A DNA stretch of 64,000 nt from positions 56,653-120,652 of the forward strand of contig MZZL01000406.1 in NCBI GenBank assembly GCA_002749535.1, given 5' to 3'. The translations under genes and the position numbers were made by a program. Of this stretch, positions 26,026 through 37,037 are shown piece by piece. Each line of letters opens with the position of its first letter. The stretch's first letter is position 1. Origin of the DNA: Apophysomyces variabilis (Eukaryota; Mucoromycota; Mucoromycetes; Mucorales; Mucoraceae). The notes below the pieces were generated by a model. It made no database searches. It was not told the DNA's origin and was given only the letters and a program-made list of their open reading frames with translations.

Positions 26026-29009
26026 ATGAAAAAAGCTCCACAAGTCTTCTGGGCAATTGGCTTACTGTGTCTCTTACTTTCCGTGGGTGCAGAGTCATTT
26101 ACTCACTCAAAATACCGTACTACGAAGAACCGACTCCATACTCGCGGCCAATATGTGGTGGAGTTTGGATCTGACACTCCCATTGATAGCGGCGCGTTCC
26201 TTAGAGACGTTGAAAACCAGGTTCCAGGCATCAAACTTCTACAGCGTTATGCATTTTCTCATGAGCTCTTCCGGGGTGTCTCATTTGAAGCTCAAGGACT
26301 TGAAGAGTCAAAGAAAAATGAACTTCTGAAGGCCATCGTTGACAAGGATTACGTCGCCCGTGTTTATCCAAATACCAGATCAGTCCATCCTGAGGCAGAA
26401 CCAATGGGCATCAATAACCAAGTGTCAGCAGAAACGGTCCGGACTTTGTTGCCACATAACCTAACGCAAGTGGACCGGGTACACGAAGAACTCAAGCTGA
26501 CCGGCAAAGGTGTCCTGGTCTGTATTCTTGACTCAGGTTAGCTGCAATGACATGCTTCGCATACGTCTGTTAGTAACATTGAAGTACCAGGTATTGATTA
26601 CAATCATCCTGCTCTTGGTGGAGGTTTCGGGCAAAATTATAAAGTGGTCACTGGAGCCGACCGTGCCGACAAGAAGGACACTCCTCTTGATGACTGCCCC
26701 TTAGGATCGAAGGGAGGAAGTAAGTTATGCCAGTAGAAACGAATAAAACCGGACGTACTAACTGATACCTACCTTTTTTTGTATAGCTGGTCATGGTACT
26801 CATGTTGCAGGTATCGCTGCAGGCTACGACGCGAGCAAGGTAATTACGATGAAGCTAGTTTAACAGGAATAACTGTTTAACATCGAACTTTTATTTTCAG
26901 TCATTTGTTGGTGTTGCCCCGGACGCCTCAATTGGCTTTTGGAAAGTCTTCAGTTGTGAAGGTGGCGGTGACGATGACGGATTTTTGCAAGCCCTTACAG
27001 ATGCTTACGATAGTAAATGTGAGGTGATCAATCTCAGTCTTGGGAAATCGAATCAATTATGGTCGGAAAGCGCCCAATCCGTCGTTATCGAAAAATTAAT
27101 CGAAAAAGGCATTCCAGGTAAAATCACCGTAAGGTTGCCTTGTTCCTTACAAAATACTAACCCTATTTGTAGTTGTCATCGCTGCCAGCAACGACGGTGC
27201 CAATGGTGCTTTTAGTGTTGCTTCTCCAGCGGCCGCAAAGAATTCTCTGTCTGTTGCCTCCATTGACAATGCTCACTACCTTACACGCTTATTCGAAGCG
27301 AAGACCGGCTCAAACCTTGATCAAAAACTTGGCCTGTATTGTAAGTGATATATATAGCTTTGATACAAATTTGTTCTTACTTTGACCATGAAAGCCTACA
27401 ATCCTGAACCTTCCGCATTTGATTTGATACCCAATGGTCAAGTTGTACTAGGCTACGATCCAAAAAGTGAAAACGCATGCAGCAAACAGACGGATTATTC
27501 CCATGTTCGTGGCAATCTCGTCTTACTTAAGCTAGCCGCTGGATGTGAGCCGTCTGAGCAAGTGGCCACCGTTGCCAATTCGGGCGCCATAGGTGCTTTG
27601 TTTGCTACCCCTGGCGAGACAGCTCGGACGCCCGACGTTGCTCTATCGGCTATTCCTGTTGTCGGTATTAGCCAAGTTGCTGGAAACGACCTTGAAGCAG
27701 CTCTTCAAAAGAACGAAGCGATCACACTTCATTTCAGTCGCGAGAGCTTCGCTCAGAAGCTTTCAACGGGTGGCTTCATTTCAGAATTTTCAAGTATTGG
27801 ACCCAATGCGGATCTGGACCTGCATCCAAGAATTTCGGGTCCTGGAGGAACTATTTTTTCTTCCCTGCCTAAGTACCTTGGTGCTTGGGGTATGATGTCC
27901 GGTACTTCCATGTCAGCACCTTATGTGACGGGATCCGTTGCTTTATTTATCCAAGCCTGGAAAGCAAAGAATCAGCAAGTGACTCCTCAATTTATCTTTG
28001 AACACTTCCAGAATTATGCAGCAATTGGTAACGCTGGCCCACTGCATAAAGACCTGATTGACAACCCTGTTCGCCAAGGTGCTGGCCTTGTACAAGGTAT
28101 TTCTTATTTAAACCTAATTGAAATTAGCGAGCAATGACTAAGTCCATCCTATTCGCAGTGTATGATGCTATTCAAGAGACTGTCCATATTTCGCCTGCTC
28201 AGATCAGTTTCAATGATACCGCCTCTGTACAAGAGTACAAAGTCCATATCTTGAACGTTACTAACTTTGGCACTGAACGCGCTTCCTACCGACTGCGAAA
28301 CAAGATTGCAACGGCCATTAAACCCTATACCATTTCCGAAGGCAGCCTTACCATGACCCTACCGGCTGACTATTTTGCAAAATCGGATGCTAATGTAACA
28401 TTCACGCCTAGCGATCTCACGATTGAGCCTGGCCAGACACAACAGGTCACTGTCCGTGTGGATATTCCGTTAAACCAAGTCAACTCGACCGAGCATCTTA
28501 TTTATGGTGGCTACGTTCAGTTTGAATCACAGCAAGGCAACCGTAAAGGCATGTCCGTTCCTTACTTCGGCATCTGGGGAAAACAGCGTGATCTGCCTCT
28601 TCTTTCGCAGGAGCAAACGATAATTATAAATCCGCAAGAAAACATGCGCTATCCCAAGAATGAAACCTATCCTATGTCTTTGAAGAACCCTCTCACCTAT
28701 CCTGCTGTCCTTGCCTATCTATATACCCCATCAGCCAAAGTGACGTGGGACCTCCTGGATGAACATATGCAAGTTCTTGGCCGATTCCAAGAGAGTACTT
28801 ACGTTGACCGCACGCTTACTGATGATACACTTGCCATTGCCAACTTCACTGGGAATTACACTGTCGAAACAGGTGGCCAACATGAATCTCGCAATGCTCC
28901 CGTCGGCCAATATAAGTTCAAAGTTAGCGCTCTGAAATTGTTCGGAAATCCACAAGATGTAAATGATTGGGAAAGTTGGGTATCTGGCCCTGTACAAGTA
29001 CAACTGTAA
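26026..29009 (+). CDS. Secreted subtilisin-like serine protease (S8) with PA insert and Fn3-like C-terminal region
   Basis: Seven exons: 26026-26536, 26591-26719, 26787-26839, 26901-27117, 27173-27340, 27395-28096 and 28159-29009; 876 aa in one frame. Residues 1-24 are a signal peptide. About 40-135 is an I9-type propeptide (QYVVEFGSDTPI...). The catalytic triad is Asp169 (CILDSGIDYNHP), His216 (GHGTHVAG) and Ser531 (SGTSMSAP), with the oxyanion Asn in VIAASNDG. A PA-type insertion lies around 370-450 (YSHVRGNLVLLKLAAGC...GAIGALF), and the C-terminal about 270 residues form beta-rich Fn3-like repeats as in large Vpr/C5a-peptidase-type subtilases. It degrades extracellular protein. All key residues are intact. 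A TATA box lies upstream and a transposon begins 17 bp after the stop. Confidence 0.96.
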
Positions 29010-29026
29010 TTACGATTTTATATATA

Positions 29027-29280
29027 CTGTTCATTGAATAATTTTACGCTACTCTAAATAAATTTTGCATCCATGCAAGGATCAAGTTAGCGCTAAAAGG
29101 GATATAAATATGCGTCATTAGTAAGTGGATTATGCGGGAAATATATTTTACTTATGTGGACTTGTCCCTTCCGTGGACACAAAATTCATTCGAGCAGCGT
29201 AAAAGAATGTTCATGGTTAGTAAATGGAAGGATAGCTTGACATATTTTCTTTTTTACTTACCTCCGAAGGGTAATCCTAC
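29027..29280 (+). repeat. Left terminal inverted repeat of the transposon
   Basis: Reads as the reverse complement of 31365-31620 with scattered mismatches and small indels. Shared blocks include the outer CTGTT end, TATGCGTC(A/T)TTAGTAA, AAATATATTTTACTTA, TTCATGGTTA(G/T)TAAATGGAAGGATA and GAAGGGTAATCC. The A-type end sequence is echoed again at about 29158-29225, so the arm contains a subterminal repeat. Confidence 0.75.
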
Positions 29281-29984
29281 CCAAAGGTAGGGGCCGGCCC
29301 CCGACCTGTATCGGTGAGGCGGCAAGAGAGAGACACGGCTTCCATGAGCGGCCGGTTGACGGTAACACACTGCAGAGGACTTGAAGCGATGCAACACCTG
29401 GCGAGGACTTGGAAGCAGAAGATAATAAATGACACTATGCATAAACAGGCAACATTTCTTTTTCACTTACCGAGTGGAGTGCAGGGAGCTTATTCACACA
29501 ATCAAGGTGGTTCGGGACAGAGGTCATGCAGGCTAAAGGTTACAGAAGAGGGACATCAGTCATTCTGTACATATAATCAATGCGAAGTACATACCGGGGA
29601 TGTTTTGGATGACAGAGCCAAAGAATTGAGAAGATGTTGTCTCTTTGCTTTTAAATAGTACGGGATAACTGAAACCAAAAATCAGAGTCATGGATAAGAA
29701 ATCGATGGATGTCTTATGGATGACAACAATTCTCCCAAGAGTAAAAATGGACTCAGTCTGACAGAAAGTCTTGAACAGAATGGAACATCTGTAGAGAAAA
29801 TATACTCTCTTCGTTCGTTTCTCTACGTCATTGATGCTATCATATCCGTTTCTGTCAGTTATGGTATCAGAAGCTGTCAGGGCAATGTACCCCAGTTCCG
29901 GTTCTGCTCAATTGTATTGCCTTATATTCCACTTTTATTTTCCCTGCATGTAGTTATGTTCTCCTTTTCTTCTATTGTATCTTA

Positions 29985-30337
29985 AACTTTGTCCATTACG
30001 CAATCACAAAAGATTGGATGGCCAAAGGAATGAATGGTTATTATCTTGTCATGGATAATGTACCCATCCATACACCAGTCAAGGTTAAGCAGTTGGTCGA
30101 AGAAAGAGGATACAAATGTCTCTATCTTCCTCCCTACTCTCCCTTTCTCAACCAATAGAAGAGTTTTAGGCCAAAGTGAAAGCTGGGGTAAGAAGGGAGC
30201 CCTTACATGTGGACGATAACCTTCAAGAGCGTATTGTTCAAGCAGCGCGAAAAGTAAAGCGCTCAGATTATCAAGGATGGATCAGACACTCTGAGAGCTT
30301 TTTCGTTAGATGCAATAATAGAGAACCGCTTCTTTAA
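29985..30337 (+). pseudogene. Broken IS630/Tc1-mariner DDE transposase fragment
   Basis: One frame reads GYYLVMDNVPIHTPVKVKQL and YLPPYSPFLN, the second catalytic Asp region and the conserved lead-in to the third acidic residue. The frame then breaks by one missing base in the normally following NPIEEFW motif. The shifted frame continues IEEF, then a stop replacing the Trp, then AKVKAGVRR and WIRHSESFF up to TAA 30335-30337. The upstream part with the first Asp is not recognisable. With a frameshift, a nonsense codon and a missing N-terminus, it cannot encode active transposase. Confidence 0.8.
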
Positions 30338-30375
30338 ATAAACTCGTCTTACTGTGGTTTTGAAATAAACTATCT

Positions 30376-31545
30376 CAGTATTTCAAACATTATTTTGCGC
30401 CTGTTTCGAATGATTTTGCGTCGATGCATAGGACAAATATACGGTTGGCTGAGGACCATTTTTGCGTTAACTGAATGGTCGTGTATGCGTTGGCTGACCG
30501 ACGTGTGAGTAACATTTTGGTGAGTGTACCTCATCCTAGCTTTATTCAATATCTTTGGTTTCATCTCTTTGGTCTTGCACTGTAACTATCAATTCAGGCA
30601 AACAGAGACAGTTATCTCATCTTTATGACATGAGTACCTTGCAGTGATTGAAAAAGTTATATGTAGCCAGCATTATGTTGGTAATAGACCATTTTCTTCG
30701 TGTGATGTTCCCATATATTCGGATAGCATGTTGTACCTCTTTTCTCTATGTACTATCTCCACTGTACGGACAATCGCACTTCCAATTGATAACGAGTCGA
30801 ACCGATCTTTTTGTTGTCAATTGTGTATTGTTGATAGGTGTGATACAGAGCTTCCCATGATGGTGTTGGGTAAGACATCATGACGATATTTCAGATACGT
30901 TTCTTTATAGACGCATGTGAAATTGTTGTCGCTTTCTTTTTCTTCTTTGGACTTCTTTACCTTTTTGCCAGGACTCGTCCTCCTGTTGATAAGTATTCAT
31001 GCTTTGCAATTGCACTCTTTGACCTAGACTGACTTTATGTTGAACAATGTTCTCGTGGTGGATGCGGTCGAGGTGCCTTCGCCTCTATGGCCCTCCCGCT
31101 CCCACTTTTTTTTCTTTCTTTCTTCTTCCCTCGCCCCAGGATGAGCACCAGTACCTCCTCGCGGAGTGTGTATGTCCTGGATTGGGATAAGGTGCCTGTA
31201 AGTACCTTATCTTTGTTGAATGAGCAATTACATATTGACAACCTCTTTCTTTTCCATTTGTAGCTCCTGGTGGCTTTTTTCTTTAGCAAGTTTTTACTTG
31301 TTTTTATAAAAAATCTGAATACCGTTGGCCATCCTGGACTGGGTGCGCCGCGGTCCCCAAACCATGCGTTGGGATTACCCTTCAGGGATAAGTACAAGAT
31401 GTGAAGTTATCCTTCCATTTAATAACCATGAATATAGTTTTATGCTACTCGAATTAGTTTCGTGTCCTACTGGAAGACCAAGTTGATGTAAGTAAAATAT
31501 ATTTGCCGCATAATTGATTTTACTAAAGACGCATATTTTATTTTA
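30376..31545 (+). repeat. Dispersed repeat, copy A (inner right half of the transposon)
   Basis: Nearly identical, in the same orientation, to 59597-60762, differing by scattered substitutions and single-base indels. It starts about 40 bp after the transposase remnant and runs into the right inverted end. Short open frames in it (30644-30883 +, 31035-31397 -) are shared by both copies but carry no known motif. Confidence 0.85.
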
Positions 31546-31620
31546 ATATTAGCACAAACTTGACCCTTCCATGAACGCAAAATTCATTTAGAGTAGCGTA
31601 AAATAATATTCAATAAACAG
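31365..31620 (-). repeat. Right terminal inverted repeat of the transposon
   Basis: Inverted partner of 29027-29280. The outermost about 65 bp (31556-31620) is the best-conserved part and ends at CAG|TA. The outer block is missing from copy B at 59597-60762. Confidence 0.75.
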
Positions 31621-32225
31621 TAAATGATTCCATGAATAAACTTCATTCTACACGTAAATGATTCCATAAGTAGCGGAGTTTTTATGACGCATATGTTATT
31701 CTGATCAGTCACAGGCCCGTTTTTCGGTGTTTCTTTTTACTGATTGCTTGGGGAAGTTAACCTTGCAGGAAACACACACGATACACACGCCTTATCAGAC
31801 GACTTGCCATTGTTCCTTTACCAGCGCTTATATTATTTTGCACACATTTCACTTAAGATCTTACATATTATATATTACTTGGCATTCTCATTTTGTTTAT
31901 ACTCACATCATGGCTTCTTTCAACGTTTCTTTGTTGCATTTTTAAGTAATGAAGTTATTGTTTAACATCGATTCCTTCACCCTTACCTTTTCCTGCTTGT
32001 TCACTATTTTTATATACTCTATATTCTGGATTTTGCGCACTTTTGCTGTAGAATTTCTCATTTCTGCTAGCCCACAGCGTCAACGGAAGTCTCACAATAT
32101 CGATCAGCGACATCGCGGATTATATGCACATTGCTGTCTAGAAGATCACAAACCTCAAGTTTATTATCACCACTATTTTCATCGAAACCCGTTTTTCCTG
32201 TTGCTATCCGACAATATAAATCGAT
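31621..32225. other. Spacer and 5' region of the RING gene
   Basis: AT- and T-rich 0.6 kb between the transposon end and the next ATG. A 12-bp motif AAATGATTCCAT occurs twice just outside the transposon (about 31622 and 31657). Short frames here show no domain. Confidence 0.55.
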
Positions 32226-34655
32226 ATGAACGTCAACGCACCAGCCTTTGTTCCCTCCAACACTGTCGCCCCGCCTGTCGACCCCCAAAAGGCCAGCGGT
32301 TCACAAACTCATGAGTACGAAAAGAATCGATCAAAAAAACATAACAATAACTATCAACGCAACAACAAGCGCCCTCCAAAAGGTAATAGGATAATTCTCT
32401 TTTCTCGAGGAGAAATTTATTGAATTCATTATTGCAGAAGGCACAAAGTTGAAACCCGCGTCAGCCACGGCTCGTCCTCCGAAACCAAGGAGAGATGCCG
32501 CAGCACGTGGCACCACACATGCTAACAGGCAGCCATCGAATGAACGTCGTGATCATTCTTCAACTCCACAGCAGTCAACGGTGGATTTAGTCCAGGTAAA
32601 CATTTCTTAAACAAGGTAATTTTACCTTAACCGGATTCAAATTAGATCGCGCAAAGCACAGGAGGTGCTACTGATAAAAAAGGACGTGTGTCTCTCAATC
32701 ATCTACTTAACTTTTCGTTTCCTGAACGTCAATCGCGCCAGCAGTCGTATCCAACGCGTAAAAACAAAAACGTTGTTTATCAGCCATACAATAAGGAACG
32801 CTACGTCAATGCAAAGTAAGAAGAAAAAAAAAAGAAAGGCCAGGATGGAAACGGAATATTAACAATGCATGTTAGTTTCCGTTTTCTGGTCACTCCTCGT
32901 GGTGATTATACGATTAACCTAGCAGATCCAGACTCGAACTTTGACTGGGACAACATCGAACAAGTGGTAAGAAGCAAAATGATATATTTTTGCTTTTCTT
33001 TTCACTTATGACTTATTTTGTTTTTGAAATAAGCTGATTTCAGCGACTGAGACACCTTCTTGCCCAATTTGTTTGTCTCCTCCTTCTGCGGCCCGTATCA
33101 CTAAATGCGGTCATACATATTGTTTTCCCTGTGTCCTTCATTACCTTGCACTACGCGAGAACACGAACAAGCAATGGCGAAAGTGCCCTATTTGTTGGGA
33201 TGCTATTTACGAACGTGACTTGAAGAGCGTCCGAGTTTTGGATCCTTTTGCTGTTGTTCATTCCAAGGAACACTCATCGCGAAAGACGATTACAGAAGGG
33301 GATACAATAAATATGCGTCTGATGCAACGCTCGAGCGATTCAACACTATCGTTTCCTTTATCCGATTCTTGGCCTGTGTCAGATCATGTCATCCAAAACC
33401 ATATGAAACCTGGAACGCCACTGATACCTTGGCATTTTTCGCCTAATGCAATGCAATTTGCAAGATTTATGCTTGTTGGGCCTGAATACATTGAAGAAGA
33501 AATCTCTCGTGATTTGTCAGAATTGACAGAAGCACTCACAGATGCGGAAGGATGGGGTGCATCAGACGAGATCCCTTTCCTGCAGAGCGCAATCAGTCAA
33601 CTGGAAGAAAAAATGAAGATAACAAAGCAACAGCACACAGTGGCAATTGATTTCGCCATGCAGACGTCAATGTTGATCTTCAATTCTACCGGAAAAGCTA
33701 TTGAAGATGAGAAAAAGACGAGCGAACCAAAGGATACGACGAACATGGACCAGAGCAATGGCTCACAAGAGGTTCCAGAAGCCTACTTACAGCATGAGCT
33801 TCGTCGTGCAGGTGAAGCGTTGTATGACAGTAACGGTAGTACTTCGGATTCCAAAAGCAATGACGAGGGAAAAAGGAAAGCAGTAACTACAGCAGAGTAT
33901 TATTTCTACCAGTCCGCTGATGGTCAACAGATATACCTACATCCCTTGGATATTAAAGTCTTGAAGCATGAGTTTGGAGACTATTGTCAGTTTCCTCGTG
34001 AATTGCAAGTGGTGGCCACTGGTATTGAAGAGTCCACTGTGAACGAGGTAGCGTTTTATTTTACATCACGAACCTGACCTGTGTTAATTAATAATTGTTG
34101 CAAAGGAACTTCGCAAGAAATTTAAGTATCTAGGTCATGTCCCATTATCGTGTGACATTACGTTTCTGGAGACTGACCTTAAAAAGATTGTATCCGAAGC
34201 AACCTTGAAAGTCTTTGAAAGTAGGTTAGCTGTTATGAGGCGAACATAGGAACATTGACAATGTGGGCATAGATGAATTGCGACAACGTGCTAAAAAGCG
34301 TCAGGATCGAATTAAGCGAGAAGAAAAAGCGAGCAGGGCTGTTGAAGCGCGACAAAGGAAGCAGAAAATGAGATCGGATCGAGAACAACAGCAGTATGTC
34401 CTAGATAAAAGCGATCCCTTTTTCCAGATCAATCGTCCCATGACTTCCGAGGAAAATGACGAGATGTTGACACGGGCCATTCAATTATCAACATCCGAAA
34501 CGAGAAATGGGGATGGACCCAAGACTGTTTGGGGCACGCCTGCGGTGCCAGCTCGTGAAACTCCACAAACGCAGGCTGGGACGAGCGAAAACGATGACTG
34601 GGCGGATCATATCATTGTCAAAACAAAGGGCAAGAAGAAACGAAACAAACGTTGA
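32226..34655 (+). CDS. MAG2: RING-finger protein of the RNF10/Mag2 family
   Basis: Seven exons: 32226-32382, 32438-32595, 32646-32815, 32876-32966, 33034-34047, 34106-34220 and 34273-34655, giving 695 aa. The last intron is only 52 nt. The N-terminus is disordered and basic (NNNYQRNNKRPPK). A conserved segment LNHLLNFSFPERQ...FRFLVTPRGDYTINLADPD precedes a C3HC4 RING at about residues 202-252 (CPICLSPP, TKCGHTYCFPC, KCPICWDAI), directly followed by the family-typical ERDLKSVR. Later come EYYFYQSADGQQIYLHPLD and a basic helical segment, also typical of RNF10. RNF10 and yeast Mag2 are E3 ubiquitin ligases implicated in ubiquitylation of small-subunit ribosomal proteins on stalled ribosomes. The stop is 138 bp from that of the convergent GH9 gene. 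Confidence 0.92.
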
Positions 34656-34793
34656 AAATCTGAAGAATAGATTCTTTTTTGTTTGCTCTCTTGTGTATTC
34701 TCTTGATCGAGCCTTATATCTAAACAAAATATTTAACCAGAGTGTAAAGAAGTTGCAGCCAAAACATAGATGTAATGAAATATTGAGAAAGTG

Positions 34794-37037
34794 CTACCAG
34801 AGAAGGACATAGAGGGAGACAAAGACAATACAGAGGGTAGCAAAGATGGGAAGGGGACGAGTTCCAGAAGATACTACATCATGCGTTGAGTCTTGGTTGT
34901 GGACATTGTTTCCTGTTGCAGGCGTCTTTTCCATATCACGGTTTTCATGTGGTGTGGAGGGTGATTGTTTTTCGACCTTCACCTCATCTTCTTCTTTCTT
35001 TCCTTGGAGAGCTGCTGCTCTTGTGTTTCCGTGTCCTGGATACAGCATGTCCAAGTTTCGATTAATCTTGTCAGGTTCCACTAGCAAGCGCCAAGAGAAA
35101 GAGGACTTCATCTGACCCCGCGGGCAGCCCGTGTTGCATGTATGATAACAGTCATCGTCTGGCCAGAATGGAGGTGTTGAGGCATTTGGATGTGTCCAAC
35201 CGAGGTCCAGTTCACAGTCTGTATAAGGTTCGAATTTTTCGGGGCCGTAAAAGTCAATCAAGCCAGCAATGGCACCTGTAAAGAGTGGGGGATATGGCAC
35301 AAACAGAATCAGAAAAAAAAATTGCGAATGCCGGGTATTCTGTGTATTACCTGTCCATGCTGCGTTGTAATCCTGTGTCACTTCTGAATATTCATAATTG
35401 GTTCGATCATCATGCCAGCTATCGTCTACATTAGGACCTCCTTCGACAGCACCGTAAAGAATGAATCTTTGACCCGTTTTACTCTCTGAGAAATCCTCTT
35501 CCACCATGTCCTGAAACTTGCCACGCATGGGGTAGTCAATATAGGAATTGTACGATGATTTATGGTAGGGTTTACTGGGATAGTCATCTCCAAAACTGGA
35601 TGGAAACAAAAAAAAAAGATTGATGGTCAAATCCGGTAAGGTAACCCACACCCCTCCGCACTCCCCCTATTTTCTTGTTTTCCAACTTGTTCTCTTACCC
35701 GACAACCCAACTGTAGCCATAGTCGCCCAGAGCATAATTGATCTGTTGTATAGCAAACGTCGTCATGTCTTTTGCTTCTTTCGTGTGGTAACCAATGGCC
35801 TTGGCAAAGGCCATCATTAAGAAGGCGACATTGCCAGAGTACCCTACGGAGCCCCAATGTTCGATATAGGCTAATCCGCGTGGCGTGAATTTCACGATCT
35901 GCTGGGGACTCGGCAGGAACTGATTAAAGTAGTCCATTGCATTTTTGTAAAACAATCCTTCGCCGGTGAAGGCATACAGTAAGGTATGTAACGCGCCGCC
36001 CTTTTCGTCCCACGAATATTCCTGCCATGAGTCGGAGGCGATCATGTACCACTTTTTCGCTGTATCGAGCCAGACAGGCTCTTTCGTGGCCGCATAGATC
36101 CAAGACGCACACCAGGCGATCTCGTCATCATAACGCGTGGAAGGATACCAGAACGTGGCCCATTGGTAGGCGTTCTCCCGGGAAGTCACGTAGCTCCCTG
36201 GGTACTCCGTGGCAAACTGGAACAGCCGCTTGGCATGGTCCACAAGCTCGTCGGCAAAGGTGGCATTGTGTTTTCGCCAGGGAATGGAGATGGCAGCCAT
36301 GGCGGCACCATACTCGGCCGCAATCTCGGACGATGGGTTATCGGGTGTGATATAGTAAGCTTTATGAGGCAGTCCGGTCGGTACCCATTGTTCGTATTCC
36401 TCAGGTGGACCCCAATAGTTAAAGTCAACATCCAATTCGATCTGTTTCGAGATAGGTCCAAGGGCAGATGTGCCCAGTTGACCAACAATGTGCGTATCGT
36501 TGTAATGACAATTCAAAAGATAATCTTAGAATAGATATATATGGAGAGATGTTGTTTCCTTTTTTTTAGTTTTCAAAAGAAGGGCTTGGCTTTTTTTTCG
36601 GAATATTTACCTGCTCCCCATTTAATCAGTTCAAGACCTTCGGCTAATTCGTCCACTGAATTCATTGCATCTTCAAACATCACGATATTGAAAGCGAGTT
36701 GGGTGACGGTCCAACCAAAGGGCAGACCCCATTTCATTGTATTCGCTGCTTCATACCAGCCCCGTGATAAGTCCTCGCCAAAATCACCGACGCAGACTTT
36801 GCATGAATCGCCGCGCCAGGCAAGACGTTGATAGGGTAAGATGCCTGATTTCTGAGCATGATAGAACAGATAGCTTTTGTGAAGCACTTCGGCATAGTTA
36901 TATTTTGGTTCCTTCGGTGCCACATAGGGACCTGGGATGGGAGGTTTAGGAGGAAACCGAAGTGGACTGGTGTCATCATCTGCCGAAGCAAGAGACAGGA
37001 GCGTCCCTGCTACAAACAGGATTCCAATGGATCGCAT
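34794..37037 (-). CDS. Glycoside hydrolase family 9 protein, secreted, predicted GPI-anchored
   Basis: Four exons on the minus strand: 37037-36611, 36524-35699, 35595-35351 and 35275-34794; 659 aa. Residues 1-19 are a signal peptide. GH9 signatures are KSGILPYQRLAWRGDSC, GLPFGWTVTQLAF, WGADYLLNCHYN, YPSTRYDDEIAWCASWIYAA and HWGSVGYSGNVAFLM. The general-acid region reads SEVTQDYNAAWTGAIAGL (E489 candidate). The C-terminus is Ser/Thr/charged, then a hydrophobic tail ending VSLYVLLW, as for GPI attachment at the wall or membrane. Family members cleave beta-1,4-glucans. The usual WYDAGDHVKF motif is WYEAANTMKW here (94-103), so both catalytic-site Asp residues are replaced. Activity on cellulose is therefore uncertain. 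Confidence 0.93.

Larger units (their letters stand above)
29027..31620. mobile_element. Decayed Tc1/mariner-like DNA transposon with long inverted ends and TA target duplication
   Basis: 2,594 bp bounded by imperfect inverted repeats of about 250 bp. Both outer ends begin CTGTT(C/T)ATTGAATA and carry TTTTACGCTACTCTAAAT. TA flanks both ends (29025-29026 and 31621-31622), the usual Tc1/mariner/IS630 target duplication. A broken DDE transposase fragment lies inside (29985-30337), which agrees with the superfamily. The element sits 17 bp downstream of the subtilase stop, so it may supply or disturb that gene's 3' end. The inner right part (30376 onward) recurs at 59597-60762. Confidence 0.75.

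Noticed and set aside
30644..30883. Open frame shared by both repeat copies (also 59864-60103)
   Set aside because: Conserved only because the repeat is recent; no domain, no splice logic, and a second overlapping frame is equally conserved.
34225..34249. 25-nt intron in the RING gene using GTTAGC...CATAG
   Set aside because: Too short to splice; the 52-nt intron 34221-34272 keeps frame and is normal size.
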